Below, one piece after another: positions 16,728-26,554 of a DNA stretch of 64,000 nt. The DNA is taken from assembly GCA_029245245.1 (NCBI GenBank), contig JAQWPT010000001.1, forward strand, positions 1 to 64,000, in the 5' to 3' direction. The notes beneath the pieces are model-generated. The model saw nothing but the letters and a program-made list of their open reading frames with translations. It searched no databases and had not been told where the DNA came from. The DNA comes from Phycisphaerales bacterium (lineage in GTDB: Bacteria > Planctomycetota > Phycisphaerae > Phycisphaerales > SM1A02). The stretch's first letter is position 1. Every line of letters begins with the position of its first letter. Both the position numbers and the translations under genes were made by a program.

Positions 16728-17956
16728 CGACGACGACCGCCATGGCACCGCTGGGCGAGGACCGGCGCATCGGATCGATCGACGTGCTGCGAGGACTCGC
16801 CCTGCTGGGCATCCTCGTGCTCAACATCCAGGCATTCTCCATGCCGTTCGAGGCCTACGTGAACCCCACGGCCTGGGGCGATCTCACCGGTGCCAATTAC
16901 CTGGCCTGGTACATGGGTCAGTTGCTGGCAGACATGAAGTTCATGGCGATCTTCTCGATGCTCTTCGGGGCGGGCATCGTGCTCATGACCGAGCGACTGG
17001 AAGCAACCGGTCGCCCCGTGCTTGGCATCCACTATCGACGCATGGTGTGGCTTCTGGTGATCGGATTCGGTCACGCCTACCTGCTCTGGCACGGTGACAT
17101 CCTCGTCTCCTACGCCATCTGCGGGATGCTCGTGGTCTGGTGTCGCCGGTTGCCACCGGTGGTGCTGGCGTTGATGGGACTGGCCATGATTGCCGTGGTG
17201 TCGGTGCTCTACCTGGGCTTCGGCTTTCTGCTCAATGCGATGCCGCCGGACAAGGCCGCGTCCATGATGAACAGTGGCTCCACCCTGCAGGAGAGCATCC
17301 TGTGGCAGAAGGACGGGTATCGCGGTGGCTGGTCCCAGCAGATGGATGTCCGGATCCCCATGGCGCTGATCATGCAGACCAAGGGGTTCTTCTTCTTCGT
17401 CTTCTGGCGGGCTGCCGGCCTGATGCTCCTGGGCATGGCCCTGCACAAGTGGGGGGTCTTCGCCGCGAAGCGATCAACCGCCTTCTACCTGTGCCTGCTC
17501 GGGGCCGGGATCCTCGTGGGCCTGCCCGTGGTGGCCTGGGGACTCCATTCCCACGAGGCCGTCCAGTGGGATCCCATCACCACCAAGTTCCTGACCAGCC
17601 AGTACAACTACTGGGGCAGCATCATCGTGGCCCTTGGCTGGACCGCACTGATCATGCTGATCGTCAAATGGGACATCCTTCGATGGCTCCAGGCGGGCCT
17701 GGCGGCCGTGGGCCGGATGGCCCTGACCAACTACCTGCTCCAGTCGATCGTGTGCATCACGCTCTTCTACGGGCACGGCCTGGGCTGGTATGGGAGCGTG
17801 GAGCGAACCGGCCAGGCCATGGTGGTGCTGGTGCTGTCCATCGCCCAGTTGATCTGGTCTCCGCTCTGGCTGGCGGCCTTCCGGTTCGGACCCGCCGAGT
17901 GGGTCTGGCGAAGCCTGACCTATTGGCGGCTTCAGCCCATGCGTCGCAGCGCCTGA
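16724..17956 (+). CDS. DUF418 family membrane protein
   Basis: The product is 410 residues when started at the ATG at 16724, which overlaps the HAD stop; an in-frame start at 16700 is less likely. The N-terminal segment RIGSIDVLRGLALLGILVLN followed by FMAIFSMLFGAGIVLM, and a C-terminal MALTNYLLQS, identify DUF418, a family of eight- to ten-helix inner-membrane proteins related to acyltransferase-3 and YeiB-type proteins. The function is unknown. Confidence 0.85.
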   Translation: MTTTTAMAPLGEDRRIGSIDVLRGLALLGILVLNIQAFSMPFEAYVNPTAWGDLTGANYLAWYMGQLLADMKFMAIFSMLFGAGIVLMTERLEATGRPVLGIHYRRMVWLLVIGFGHAYLLWHGDILVSYAICGMLVVWCRRLPPVVLALMGLAMIAVVSVLYLGFGFLLNAMPPDKAASMMNSGSTLQESILWQKDGYRGGWSQQMDVRIPMALIMQTKGFFFFVFWRAAGLMLLGMALHKWGVFAAKRSTAFYLCLLGAGILVGLPVVAWGLHSHEAVQWDPITTKFLTSQYNYWGSIIVALGWTALIMLIVKWDILRWLQAGLAAVGRMALTNYLLQSIVCITLFYGHGLGWYGSVERTGQAMVVLVLSIAQLIWSPLWLAAFRFGPAEWVWRSLTYWRLQPMRRSA

Positions 17957-18004
17957 CTGGTAGAGTATGGGGGAAGCGAAGCCCAACGGACTGGGGAGAT
18001 GACC

Positions 18005-18748
18005 ATGTCCATGAATCTCGGCGCCCTCTGCACCGATTTCTACGTCAACCAGAAGATCGCAGTCACCATGGACCTGCCCACGGCCCGTGAGACAGTGCTG
18101 GATATGTGCGATCGCGTACGCAAACAGCATCCTGCGATGGAGCGATTCCGCCGCTACAACGGCGAACTCGCCCTGGAATCAAAGGAAGTGGACGGCCAGT
18201 ACAACTGGATGGCACTTCGCCAGACAACCATTCGCAGTGGCTGGGTCAATCCAGACTCCCTTGAGCAGGCCTATGAACTGCACAAGTTGATTCTCGAGAT
18301 CGCGCCCTTCTTCCTGTCGATCAATGCGATCGACGTGGAATCGATCGAACTCGTGTTCGGATTCGACCTGCACGCCCGAAGCAACCGAAACGAAATCGTC
18401 TTCGATGCCCTGCTGGGGGATTCCCCCTTGTCCGCCCTCGTCGAGACCGACCGGGAGACGCTCCTGGATGTCCAGCCCTTCCTGGGCATCGCCCTGGACA
18501 ACGACCCGGATCTGCAGGCGAGCCTCGAGATCAAGACCCGTACCACGCCGCAACTGCTCACCGAGCAGCGTTTCGACGAGGAACCCTTGAGCGTGTACCT
18601 GTCGGTTCGGCGACAAGGGCCGTTTGATTCGATCGAGGAGTTCCCGAGTGTCTTCGGGACCCTTGCGGGGCACATCGAACGACTCGCCGAGCAGCGGGTC
18701 ATCCCCGGGGTGGTGGTGCCGCTGCACGACCGGTTGATCACCGGTTGA
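18005..18748 (+). CDS. Conserved hypothetical protein
   Basis: The product is 247 residues with no signal peptide or membrane helix. Three in-frame ATGs occur at 17999, 18005 and 18011; the one at 18005 is six bases after a GGGGAG site and is preferred. The sequence is a soluble alpha/beta protein with ATVTMDLPTARE-like and VFGFDLHARSNRNE segments. I do not recognise a family. Coding is convincing from codon usage, length and ribosome site. It is convergent with the following Gfo/Idh-like gene at a distance of 14 bases. Confidence 0.65.
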   Translation: MSMNLGALCTDFYVNQKIAVTMDLPTARETVLDMCDRVRKQHPAMERFRRYNGELALESKEVDGQYNWMALRQTTIRSGWVNPDSLEQAYELHKLILEIAPFFLSINAIDVESIELVFGFDLHARSNRNEIVFDALLGDSPLSALVETDRETLLDVQPFLGIALDNDPDLQASLEIKTRTTPQLLTEQRFDEEPLSVYLSVRRQGPFDSIEEFPSVFGTLAGHIERLAEQRVIPGVVVPLHDRLITG

Positions 18749-18762
18749 TCACGGGTTGATGT

Positions 18763-19725
18763 TCAGCCCAGGATCGAGCCGACGATCTGGGCCGGCACTT
18801 CGGCCTGTCCGGTCAGACAACTGACCCGCGCTGATTCACACAATGCCAGCACGCGACCGATCGTCTCGGGTGCCTCGGCCTCCTCCACGCCTTCCAGTAC
18901 GCGTCGCAGGTGGTGAGCGGCCAACTGTCCGGCTCCGTGCACGATCAGGGATTCGCTGGTGGCGTCCGGATCGCTGCGTTGACCATCGGGCATGGTCCAT
19001 TCCACCCGGTGATCGTCGATGATCAGGCGACCGCCGCTGCCCAGTACGAGGACGCGACGGTCCCAATTTCCGCCACCGTCACTGCAGACGATCGACGCGG
19101 TGGCCTGGCCGGGGAATCGCAGCGCAACCGAGAAGTGACCGGTGATGCCCGCGACCACGTCCGGCTGCAGGGAGTGTGCTCCCGCGTGCGCGGCGAAGAC
19201 CTCGTCGGGGATCCCAAGCAGTGCCTGCACCATGTCCATGGCGTCGTAGAGCAGTGACCAGGGAGCAGTCTGCTGCTGGCCGGCGGTCATCGATACGTGC
19301 ACGCACTCGATGTGACCGAAATCCTCGAGCAACTGCATGGCCGAGATGCATCCCAGGCTCTGCCGCATGCGGGGGACGAATCGCGCGGGCATGCCGTGAT
19401 CGGCTTCACTGAGCAGGTCCAGGACCGGGTCGGTGGGCAGGGTGGAGGTTGCAACCGGTCGGCTGCAGGATCGAATGGTCTCACGCAGTGAGTGGTCGAT
19501 CACATCGCGGGCGGTGATCCAGGCGATGTCGAAATCACCCTCGGCCAGCGCGGCACGCAGGTCTGCAGCCTGCTTGACCGAGAATCGATCGGAGAGGTCA
19601 CGGCCGGCGTGGTCATCAGGACTGCCCACGGCATGCATGGTTATCAGACCGGTATCCAGGCTGCGTTCAATCAGCGATTCCTGGTGGCGATCTGCCCAGA
19701 TGAGGACTCGGGCGGGTTCGGACAT
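18763..19725 (-). CDS. Gfo/Idh/MocA-like oxidoreductase family protein
   Basis: The product is 320 residues when started at ATG 19725; the frame runs back to 19875 but that extension crosses the rnpB promoter and is rejected. The N-terminal 100 residues follow a Rossmann-like pattern (ARVLIWAD, then DIAWITARD) without a clear GxGxxG, and the C-terminal half has the Gfo/Idh/MocA beta-sheet features WDRRVLVLGSGGRLIID and a helix with LRRVLEG. These enzymes usually oxidise or reduce sugars with NAD(P). The weak nucleotide motif means it may be a non-catalytic relative. It is divergent from rnpB. Confidence 0.55.
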   Translation of the reverse strand: MSEPARVLIWADRHQESLIERSLDTGLITMHAVGSPDDHAGRDLSDRFSVKQAADLRAALAEGDFDIAWITARDVIDHSLRETIRSCSRPVATSTLPTDPVLDLLSEADHGMPARFVPRMRQSLGCISAMQLLEDFGHIECVHVSMTAGQQQTAPWSLLYDAMDMVQALLGIPDEVFAAHAGAHSLQPDVVAGITGHFSVALRFPGQATASIVCSDGGGNWDRRVLVLGSGGRLIIDDHRVEWTMPDGQRSDPDATSESLIVHGAGQLAAHHLRRVLEGVEEAEAPETIGRVLALCESARVSCLTGQAEVPAQIVGSILG

Positions 19726-19753
19726 GCTGCGAGTGTACCAACGGGATTCCGTC

Positions 19754-19782
19754 GTGACGTGGGGTGGGCTGCGTGGTAGAAT
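19754..19782 (+). promoter_or_regulatory. Promoter of the RNase P RNA gene
   Basis: GTGACG (19754-19759) and TAGAAT (19777-19782) are separated by exactly 17 bases. The expected start of transcription, about 19788, coincides with the 5' end of the P1 helix of the RNase P RNA. Confidence 0.7.
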
Positions 19783-19787
19783 TCGCG

Positions 19788-20164
<377 letters not shown>

Positions 20165-20177
20165 CGATCACCCAAGC

Positions 20178-20214
20178 GCCGGCCGGTCCGAGAGGATCGG
20201 CCGGCGGCCTTTTT
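20178..20214 (+). terminator. Intrinsic terminator after rnpB
   Basis: A 12-pair stem (20178-20189 with 20194-20205, one G-U pair) closes on a GAGA tetraloop and is followed by GGCC and five T residues. It ends RNase P RNA transcription nine bases before the convergent M28 peptidase stop. Confidence 0.9.
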
Positions 20215-20223
20215 CCCCGGACT

Positions 20224-22203
20224 TCAGGAGCCGCCGCTGGATTTCAGGGTTACGGGAATGTCCATCTCGTCCTGGCCGCGCTTGATCAGCAGCACCGGGG
20301 TGTCGCCGGGCTTGTGGGACATGATCTTCTGCATGAGGGCGGAGCCACCGGAAATCTCTTCACCATCCCATTTCAGGATGATGTCACCCTTCTTGAGTCC
20401 GGCCTCGGACGCGGAGGTGCCGCTGCTGATGCCGTCGATCAGGACTCCGGTGGGGAGGTCGCTGGAGTAACTGGGCATGATGCCCAATCGGACCTTGGCA
20501 CCCGTGCGTCGGGCCCGGCCACCCTCGGTTGATTCACGGAACGTCAGGGGCTTGGGAGTCACCACCAGTTCCTCGGCGATGTCACCGGCAAGGTCGATGA
20601 TGCGTGCCGTGCCTTCCGGATTGACCAGCCATGCGTGGTCACGGGGCGTGTGGTAGTCGTCGTGGTCACCGCTGTAGAAGAACAGCACGGGTACGTCACT
20701 GGAGTAGAAGCTGCTGTGGTCCGAAGGTCCGGTTCCACCCGGGGACGCGCGAACCACGAGTCCGGTCGGTCCGGTGAGTCGGGGAAGCAGTTCGTCGAAC
20801 TCCTCGGCAGTGCCGGTGCCCGAAACGGAAACGGTGTTTTCACGCAATCGGCCCATCATGTCCATGTTGATCATGCAGCTGATCGAATCAGGATCAATCG
20901 GGCCGTTGTCCAGGAACCACTTCGAACCATGCAGCCCGGCTTCCTCGGCATCGAAACCGATGAAGAGAATGGAGCGTTGATCACCGTCGTGCTTGAAGGC
21001 AGAGAGCCGATCGGCGAGTACGAGCACCGCTCCGACACCCGAGGCGTTGTCATCGGCGCCGTAGTGGATCTCGTCGGAGTTCGATCGCGATCCGACGTAG
21101 CCGTGTCCGAGGTGATCGTAGTGGCCACCGATCACGATCCATTCATCGGCGAGTTCACCTCGTCCCGGGAGCACGGCGGCCACGTTCTGGGCCGGCAACT
21201 CGGGACGGGAGATTTCGATATCCAGTTCGACCTTGGCGGTTTCACGTCCATCGATGGTGGTGATACGCCCGACATTGGCGAGGCCGGTCAGTCGTTCCAG
21301 GCCGCGTCCCCGCTTGTCCGAGTCCTTCAGCAGGGCATCCGCGGTGTCCTGATCCATGTGCACGGCCGGGATATCGAGTTGGGGTCGAAATCGCCGCGTG
21401 TACCGGAAGGATTCGAGCCCACGACGGCCGTGGGTCGCCCCGGGGGGATTCACCAGGATCACGCCGGCGGCTCCGCGATCGATCAGGGACTGGAGTTTGC
21501 GATCCACGCCGGAATATTCACTGAAGCTGTCGCCGTTGCCCCACTGGCTTTGGCCATCCTCGTCCAAAGGTTCGTATCGCAGGAGCATGGCCACGCGGCC
21601 AGTGAGGTCTGTGGTGTCCTTGAAACTGGAATACCCATCCGGTCCCTCTTCGATCCCGTAGCCGACGAACGTGATCGGGGCCGAAATGGTGCCGCTGCTG
21701 GAGTTGCCCAGGGGGGTGTAGTGCTCGGGGTCGATGTCGCGGGTGCCGAACTTCATGTCGGCGGAGATCAGCCGGCGCGTGGAGCGGCCGGGGTTGAATT
21801 CGAAGGGCTGGTACCAACTGCGACCCTCGAAATCGTGGTCCTCGCGGAGCCCCGGTCCCTGGCCCTCTTCCACCACGAACACGGGTTCGAGTCCTGCCTG
21901 GTCGAAGTACCAACTCATGTACTCGGCTGCGAGGCGACCGCCGCGCGAGCCCGGTTGCCGGCCTTCGAACCATGGGTTTGCCAGGGTCTGGACATGCTGG
22001 TACCACCGCACGGCAGTGGGATCGATGGAATCCATGTAGGCAGGAAGATCAATGAGTTCGCCGGAGCCGCCTTCCGGGGAGAAGGATCGAATGCCCTCAG
22101 CTTGCTCGATGCGGCCTTCGGAGTCCTGAGCCACGGCGGGCAGGCAGAGCAGCATGACGGCAAAGGCGGTCCAGGTGCTTCTGCAGGGGAGATGTGTGAA
22201 CAT
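20224..22203 (-). CDS. M28 family zinc peptidase with PA and PDZ domains
   Basis: The product is 659 residues from ATG 22203, which has a GGAGGA site and starts a signal peptide (ends AVAQ). Residues about 120-290 include a PA-like domain. The M28 dizinc core follows: GGHYDHLG, GADDNASG, DAEEAGLHGS, INMDMMGR and HTPRDH supply the two His, two Asp and Glu ligands plus the catalytic Glu. The last 100 residues form a PDZ domain with VLIDGISSGTSASEAGLKKG. It should be an exported aminopeptidase acting in the periplasm or outside the cell. It is divergent from the AsmA-like gene and convergent with rnpB. Confidence 0.9.
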   Translation of the reverse strand: MFTHLPCRSTWTAFAVMLLCLPAVAQDSEGRIEQAEGIRSFSPEGGSGELIDLPAYMDSIDPTAVRWYQHVQTLANPWFEGRQPGSRGGRLAAEYMSWYFDQAGLEPVFVVEEGQGPGLREDHDFEGRSWYQPFEFNPGRSTRRLISADMKFGTRDIDPEHYTPLGNSSSGTISAPITFVGYGIEEGPDGYSSFKDTTDLTGRVAMLLRYEPLDEDGQSQWGNGDSFSEYSGVDRKLQSLIDRGAAGVILVNPPGATHGRRGLESFRYTRRFRPQLDIPAVHMDQDTADALLKDSDKRGRGLERLTGLANVGRITTIDGRETAKVELDIEISRPELPAQNVAAVLPGRGELADEWIVIGGHYDHLGHGYVGSRSNSDEIHYGADDNASGVGAVLVLADRLSAFKHDGDQRSILFIGFDAEEAGLHGSKWFLDNGPIDPDSISCMINMDMMGRLRENTVSVSGTGTAEEFDELLPRLTGPTGLVVRASPGGTGPSDHSSFYSSDVPVLFFYSGDHDDYHTPRDHAWLVNPEGTARIIDLAGDIAEELVVTPKPLTFRESTEGGRARRTGAKVRLGIMPSYSSDLPTGVLIDGISSGTSASEAGLKKGDIILKWDGEEISGGSALMQKIMSHKPGDTPVLLIKRGQDEMDIPVTLKSSGGS

Positions 22204-22297
22204 GGTTGATCTTCCTCCAGTTGCGGGCTCAAGGTGAACAGGGCCTGCTACGCTCTTGCATCCAGTCCCGGCATGGTAGCCAGCCCAGGAGTCTCTT

Positions 22298-23893
22298 GTG
22301 AATAGTGCGGAGAAAGTGAATGGTGGCCGACGCAGGAGCCTCGCTGTGCCCGGTTCCCTGCTGATCGGTCTCCTGGTTTCGGTGGGGATGCTCGTTCGAT
22401 TCTGGGCCTGGGCTGAGATCTCCATTCGGATCTGGTTGTTCCACTTCATCATCCTCGCAAGTGGGGACCTGCTCGGACCGAGCCTGCATTTCACGAACCT
22501 CTACTACCGGTTCCCGTTGACCGTGATTCTCGAAGCTCCCGAACTGGAGGAAAGTGGAAAGACGTTTCTCTCGGCGCAGCGGATGCGTTTGACTCTCGAA
22601 AGGATCCCGGTGGCCGGTCGTGCCGTTGAGATCTCGGAGGTCCGCTTCTACCGCCCCGTACTTCGATTCCGCTGGCGGGACGATGGCGGATTGGTGGGGT
22701 TGAACACCGATTTCATCAAGTCGCTCGAAGGTGCGGAATACTCGGATACGATTTCCACGAATCCAAGCGACTTCCTGGACATCCGCGTCATCCAGATCGT
22801 CAAGGGTTCGCTGCAGTTTGAATCGCCCGGAGAAGAGACGATCCATCTCGATGACATCTCCCTGCAGTTTGATGCCACGCCCCGTGCGGGGTACCCGGGG
22901 CTCTACCGGCTCGACGCCAGTGTCGAGCGTGCCCCCGTACTCAGCCTTGACCTGGAAGGCTCCCTGAACATCGACACCGGCAACTGCATGATCGAGAACT
23001 TCAAGGGAATGATGAAGGTCGATCCCACCAGGGTTGAATCACTTCCCAAGGACATCCAGGGGATCGTCGATCACTATCGACTCATCGGCAGCCTGGGATT
23101 GCGGGCCAGCGGGATGGTGCCACTGGTGGATCTGGCCAGATCGGACCTCGACATCGAGTTGCAGTTGGAGAACAGCAGTTCGGTCGTCTACGGATACCTG
23201 ATCCCGATCCCAAAACTCGTTGCTGACCTGCATCTGAAGGATCGGAGCACCGTGCTCAACCACATGATCCTCCACATGCCACGTGGTGGACATGTCTCGA
23301 TGACCGGGAATCTCGACTTCGATCCTCCACGGAAGTTCGATGTGCAGTTCGACATCATTGATCTTCAGGTCGAGGGACTGCTCTCGCAGATGGGCGAAGG
23401 CCATCCCCGTTACAGCGGGTTGATCGGGGCCACCGGTGAAGTGTCATCGCAGGTGGAGGATGTGATGGATCACCTTGCCGGCCATGGCGTCATCAACTTG
23501 TCCCGTGGGGACATCCTCAACGTGCCGATCGTCAGCGGACTGCAGGACGCGGTGCTTGGGAAGGAAGATTGGCCTCTGGGCAATGACGAGGGGTCGATGG
23601 TGTTCACCATGGAGCACAATCGGGTCCTGTTCGACGATCTCGAACTGGAGGGGGATCACCTTGCGGTTCGAGGCGAGGGTGAACTCTACTTCGATTCCAA
23701 GGTGAACTTTCGATTCAATGCAGGGCCACTGGAGAAACTCCAGATGAACCTTGGTGGCGTAGGAGACGTGTTGGGGTTCCTGACCGACCGGATCGTCACC
23801 TACCAGGTTCATGGCACCTGGGATGACCCCCGGTTCTCCGGACGGATCCTGGGTCTGGGCACGGAGCACCGGACGCCGCAGGCGTCACCCTGA
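22298..23893 (+). CDS. AsmA-like/DUF3971 envelope protein
   Basis: The product is 531 residues from GTG 22298, with an AGGAG site eight bases upstream. A single N-terminal membrane helix (about residues 15-50) anchors a long periplasmic part with alternating beta strands, ending in an AsmA C-terminal-type region with MTGNLDFDPPRKFDVQF, GHGVINLSRGDILNVP and LAVRGEGELYFDSKVNF. AsmA-like proteins form beta-groove bridges thought to move phospholipids between membranes. The neighbouring pgsA and pgpA genes make phosphatidylglycerol, which agrees with a lipid role, though they are on the other strand. Its stop overlaps that of pgpA by nine bases. Confidence 0.7.
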   Translation: MNSAEKVNGGRRRSLAVPGSLLIGLLVSVGMLVRFWAWAEISIRIWLFHFIILASGDLLGPSLHFTNLYYRFPLTVILEAPELEESGKTFLSAQRMRLTLERIPVAGRAVEISEVRFYRPVLRFRWRDDGGLVGLNTDFIKSLEGAEYSDTISTNPSDFLDIRVIQIVKGSLQFESPGEETIHLDDISLQFDATPRAGYPGLYRLDASVERAPVLSLDLEGSLNIDTGNCMIENFKGMMKVDPTRVESLPKDIQGIVDHYRLIGSLGLRASGMVPLVDLARSDLDIELQLENSSSVVYGYLIPIPKLVADLHLKDRSTVLNHMILHMPRGGHVSMTGNLDFDPPRKFDVQFDIIDLQVEGLLSQMGEGHPRYSGLIGATGEVSSQVEDVMDHLAGHGVINLSRGDILNVPIVSGLQDAVLGKEDWPLGNDEGSMVFTMEHNRVLFDDLELEGDHLAVRGEGELYFDSKVNFRFNAGPLEKLQMNLGGVGDVLGFLTDRIVTYQVHGTWDDPRFSGRILGLGTEHRTPQASP

Positions 23894-24391
23894 ACCAATC
23901 GTTGATCCCACGCCCCAGACCATGAGCCAGAGCAGGGCTCCCGCCATGAGTGCTGCCAGCAGATCGTCCATGAGCACTCCCCAGCCGTTCTTCAACTGCT
24001 CGAGGATGTGGATCGGTGGCGGCTTGAGGATGTCGAAGAGCCGGAAGAGGATGAAGCCCAGGATGGCGATGGCAATGAACACCACTGGTCGATCATCCAG
24101 AATTCGGTCGCCCCAGGGCAGGCACAGGAACACGAGGCTCTGCCCGGCGACTTCATCACTGACCACCGCTTGCGGATCGGGCCGGCCCCAGTGCTCAGCA
24201 GCCCAGCGACCGAAACAGATCGTGACTGCCGAGGCGCCCAACAGCAGGATCAGCATCGACAGGCTTGTCAGCCAGTTGCTGGTGAAGAGCATCAGGAAGG
24301 CAAAGAGGACCGCGACGGGGAGCGAGCCCCACGTGCCGGGAGCACGGGGGAGTTTGCCAAGGCCGAAGGCTGTCAACAGGGGTTCTCGCAT
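23885..24391 (-). CDS. pgpA: Phosphatidylglycerophosphatase A
   Basis: The product is 168 residues. It dephosphorylates phosphatidylglycerol phosphate to phosphatidylglycerol in the inner membrane. The PgpA landmarks are all visible: GKLPRAPGTWGSL near the start, VVSDEVAGQ in the middle, FRLFDILKPPPI and GWGVLMDDLLAAL near the end, with four hydrophobic helices. The start is one base from the stop of pgsA, the gene for the preceding step, so the pair forms an operon for consecutive reactions. Confidence 0.93.
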   Translation of the reverse strand: MREPLLTAFGLGKLPRAPGTWGSLPVAVLFAFLMLFTSNWLTSLSMLILLLGASAVTICFGRWAAEHWGRPDPQAVVSDEVAGQSLVFLCLPWGDRILDDRPVVFIAIAILGFILFRLFDILKPPPIHILEQLKNGWGVLMDDLLAALMAGALLWLMVWGVGSTIGSG

Positions 24392-24392
24392 T

Positions 24393-25064
24393 TCAATCCG
24401 CCGAGTTGGGCTTCATCTCCACCATGATTGTTCGAATGCCGAAGAGATAGGGGATCCCGGACCAGATCGTCATGGCAATCGTGATCCACATCAGGCTGTT
24501 GCAGAGCCAGAAGTTCCAATCGTAGTCCACCGGTGGCCAGTTCACCACGAGGAAGAGGACGACGGGGATGGCGATCGATTGCAGGATCATCTTCAACTTG
24601 CCCGAACTCTTGGAACCGAAGGCCACGCCCTGGGATTCGGCGACACCGCGAATGCTGGTCACGAAGAGTTCCCGGGCCAGAATGACCACAACCATCCACG
24701 GGTATACGCCTGATGCCATTGTCAGGAGTCGATCTTCGTCAAACCACTCCTTGACCATGAACCGCCCCCCGGAGAGGTAGACGAATGCACCCAGCACCAG
24801 CACCTTGTCGCAGAAGGGATCCATGATCCGGCCGAACGTCGATACCACATCCCATTTTCGGGCCAGTGCGCCATCGAAGGCATCGGTGGCCGCGGCTATG
24901 ACAAAGAGGGCCACGGCGATGTTCCCCCAGAACACCCCGGTTTCCGGAAAGCGGTAGAAACTGAGTGCCAGGAAGAACCCACCGGCAAAGACCACCCTGA
25001 GAATGGTCAGGATGTTGGGGATCTGGTGGTAGAGCCCGGGGCGGGCTGGCGGGGTGGTGGGCAT
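24393..25064 (-). CDS. pgsA: CDP-diacylglycerol-glycerol-3-phosphate phosphatidyltransferase
   Basis: The product is 223 residues. It joins CDP-diacylglycerol and glycerol 3-phosphate to give phosphatidylglycerol phosphate. The CDP-alcohol phosphotransferase motif D-x2-DG-x2-AR-x8-G-x3-D-x3-D is complete, from TDAFDGALAR to RIMDPFCDK at about residues 61-90. About six membrane helices surround it. The start YHQIPNILTILRV is typical of PgsA. It is followed directly by pgpA. Divergent from nuoJ. Confidence 0.93.
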   Translation of the reverse strand: MPTTPPARPGLYHQIPNILTILRVVFAGGFFLALSFYRFPETGVFWGNIAVALFVIAAATDAFDGALARKWDVVSTFGRIMDPFCDKVLVLGAFVYLSGGRFMVKEWFDEDRLLTMASGVYPWMVVVILARELFVTSIRGVAESQGVAFGSKSSGKLKMILQSIAIPVVLFLVVNWPPVDYDWNFWLCNSLMWITIAMTIWSGIPYLFGIRTIMVEMKPNSAD

Positions 25065-25118
25065 GTGGGCATCCTACGACATGGTGGGCAGGGGCCCCAG
25101 TGGGCGATGGTGGCCGAT

Positions 25119-25135
25119 CCAGGGCCGGGCCCTGG
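25119..25135. repeat. Perfect GC palindrome between pgsA and nuoJ
   Basis: CCAGGGCC-G-GGCCCTGG is a perfect 8-1-8 inverted repeat in the 204-base region between the divergent pgsA and nuoJ genes. Its place, upstream of both genes, would suit a shared operator; it could also form a hairpin in a long pgsA or nuoJ leader. Confidence 0.35.
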
Positions 25136-25175
25136 CCCACCTTGGGCCGACTTCGTGAAATCCTGCACGGTTCGG

Positions 25176-25204
25176 TTGCGTCGGGTGGGTCCGAAAACTA
25201 TTCT
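25176..25204 (+). promoter_or_regulatory. Candidate promoter of nuoJKLMN
   Basis: TTGCGT (25176-25181) and TATTCT (25199-25204) are 17 bases apart and lie about 65 bases before the nuoJ ATG. Both hexamers are four-of-six matches to the sigma-70 consensus. Confidence 0.45.
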
Positions 25205-25268
25205 TGCCCCTCGGTCACGGACCTCAAGGGCCACATTCCAGCCCGAGGGGGGTCCTGCCGGTTATTGG

Positions 25269-26225
25269 ATGGACGGACTCTACCCTTATATCGCGTGTCT
25301 GGTGGGGGCCTCGGCCCTCTACCTCCTGCTCCGCCCGGGGCCACTTGTCGTCAAGTTGCTTGGCACCGTGGTCGGTTTCTCTGCGCTGGCCTGGTTGGTG
25401 GTGATCTGTTCGCAGGTTGTTCCGGGCGAGATCGATCCTGGCCACGAAATTCTCTTCCTGATCTTCGGTGCCATCACGCTCAGTTCGGCGGTCCGGATGA
25501 TCACGCATTCCCGGCCCGTCTACTCGGCGCTCTACTTCGTGATGGTCGTCTTGTCCTCCGCGGGGCTCTTTCTCCTGCTGGAAGCGGAGTTCATGGCATT
25601 CGCCTTGATCATCGTCTACGCCGGGGCGATCCTGATCACCTACATGTTCGTTCTCATGTTGGCCCAGCAGGCCTCGGAGTCCGATCACGTCGACGAAGTT
25701 CCTCTCTACGACCGCCTGGCTCGTGAACCGGCAGCGGCGGTGATCGTCGGTCTCATCCTCGCAGGGACTCTTGTCTCGGCAACGACGACCGGTCTCACGC
25801 ACCTTCCCGACCCGGTGGACGAGTCGGTCATGAACCGCGTCCATGGTGAGTTGCTTGAGCAGCTTCCTCGCCAGTTCAAGAACGCGGTTCTTGCCACGTC
25901 ACCCGATGCCACGTGGCCACCGACACCGGACTCCAGCGGCAACATGATCCGATGGGATGCCGAGGGACCATTCGTGCAGTTCGGCACCGAGGCTGTCCGG
26001 ATCGATCCGGACCAGATGCCAAGCAATACCCAGCACGTGGGGTGGTCACTCGTGGCGTCCTTTCCAGCCAGCCTTGAACTGGCCGGCGTGATTCTGCTCC
26101 TGGCGATGTTCGGAGCCGTGGTCCTTGCCCGCAGGCAGGTCGAGCACGGTGAGGACGAACTCCGACGGGACATCGGGCTCGACCCCATGCACCCGGATGA
26201 GGATGGGGAGGGGACCTCCGCATGA
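25269..26225 (+). CDS. nuoJ: NADH-quinone oxidoreductase subunit J
   Basis: The product is 318 residues, against about 170-210 in most bacteria. The ATG at 25269 begins directly in helix 1; a longer frame from 25026 crosses the promoter and is rejected. The diagnostic segment ALYFVMVVLSSAGLFLLLEA followed by FALIIVYAGAILITYMFVLM (helix 3 with its pi-bulge) identifies NuoJ of complex I. The extra length is a hydrophilic loop of about 90 residues between helices 4 and 5 (about residues 185-280), and a charged C-terminal tail. The stop overlaps nuoK (ATGA). Confidence 0.93.
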   Translation: MDGLYPYIACLVGASALYLLLRPGPLVVKLLGTVVGFSALAWLVVICSQVVPGEIDPGHEILFLIFGAITLSSAVRMITHSRPVYSALYFVMVVLSSAGLFLLLEAEFMAFALIIVYAGAILITYMFVLMLAQQASESDHVDEVPLYDRLAREPAAAVIVGLILAGTLVSATTTGLTHLPDPVDESVMNRVHGELLEQLPRQFKNAVLATSPDATWPPTPDSSGNMIRWDAEGPFVQFGTEAVRIDPDQMPSNTQHVGWSLVASFPASLELAGVILLLAMFGAVVLARRQVEHGEDELRRDIGLDPMHPDEDGEGTSA

Positions 26226-26554
26226 CCCTCCAACTCGCCACGACCTTCTCGCAACTGTCGCTCTCGCACTACCTGGTGCTCAGCGGCCTGCTCTTCGTGA
26301 TCGGACTGGTGGGGTTCCTGACCCGTCGGAATCTCATCGTGATGTTCCTCTGCACCGAGCTCATGTTCCAGGCGGCTGCGATCGCCTTCGTGGCATCCGG
26401 CCGGTACTGGTTCAACTTCACCGGGCAGGTCTTCGTGATCTTCATTCTCACGGTGGCGGCCGCCGAAGCTGCGCTCGCCCTGGCCCTCGTGGTATTGCTC
26501 TATCGACGTCGTTCGACATTGAATGCGGATGACTGGATGGAGCTCTGCGAATGA
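26222..26554 (+). CDS. nuoK: NADH-quinone oxidoreductase subunit K
   Basis: The product is 110 residues with three membrane helices. The segments LVGFLTRRNLIVMFLCTELM and FVIFILTVAAAEAALALAL hold the two buried glutamates (in TELM and AAEAAL) that carry protons in the MrpC-like subunit. ATGA overlaps link it to nuoJ and nuoL. Confidence 0.95.
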   Translation: MTLQLATTFSQLSLSHYLVLSGLLFVIGLVGFLTRRNLIVMFLCTELMFQAAAIAFVASGRYWFNFTGQVFVIFILTVAAAEAALALALVVLLYRRRSTLNADDWMELCE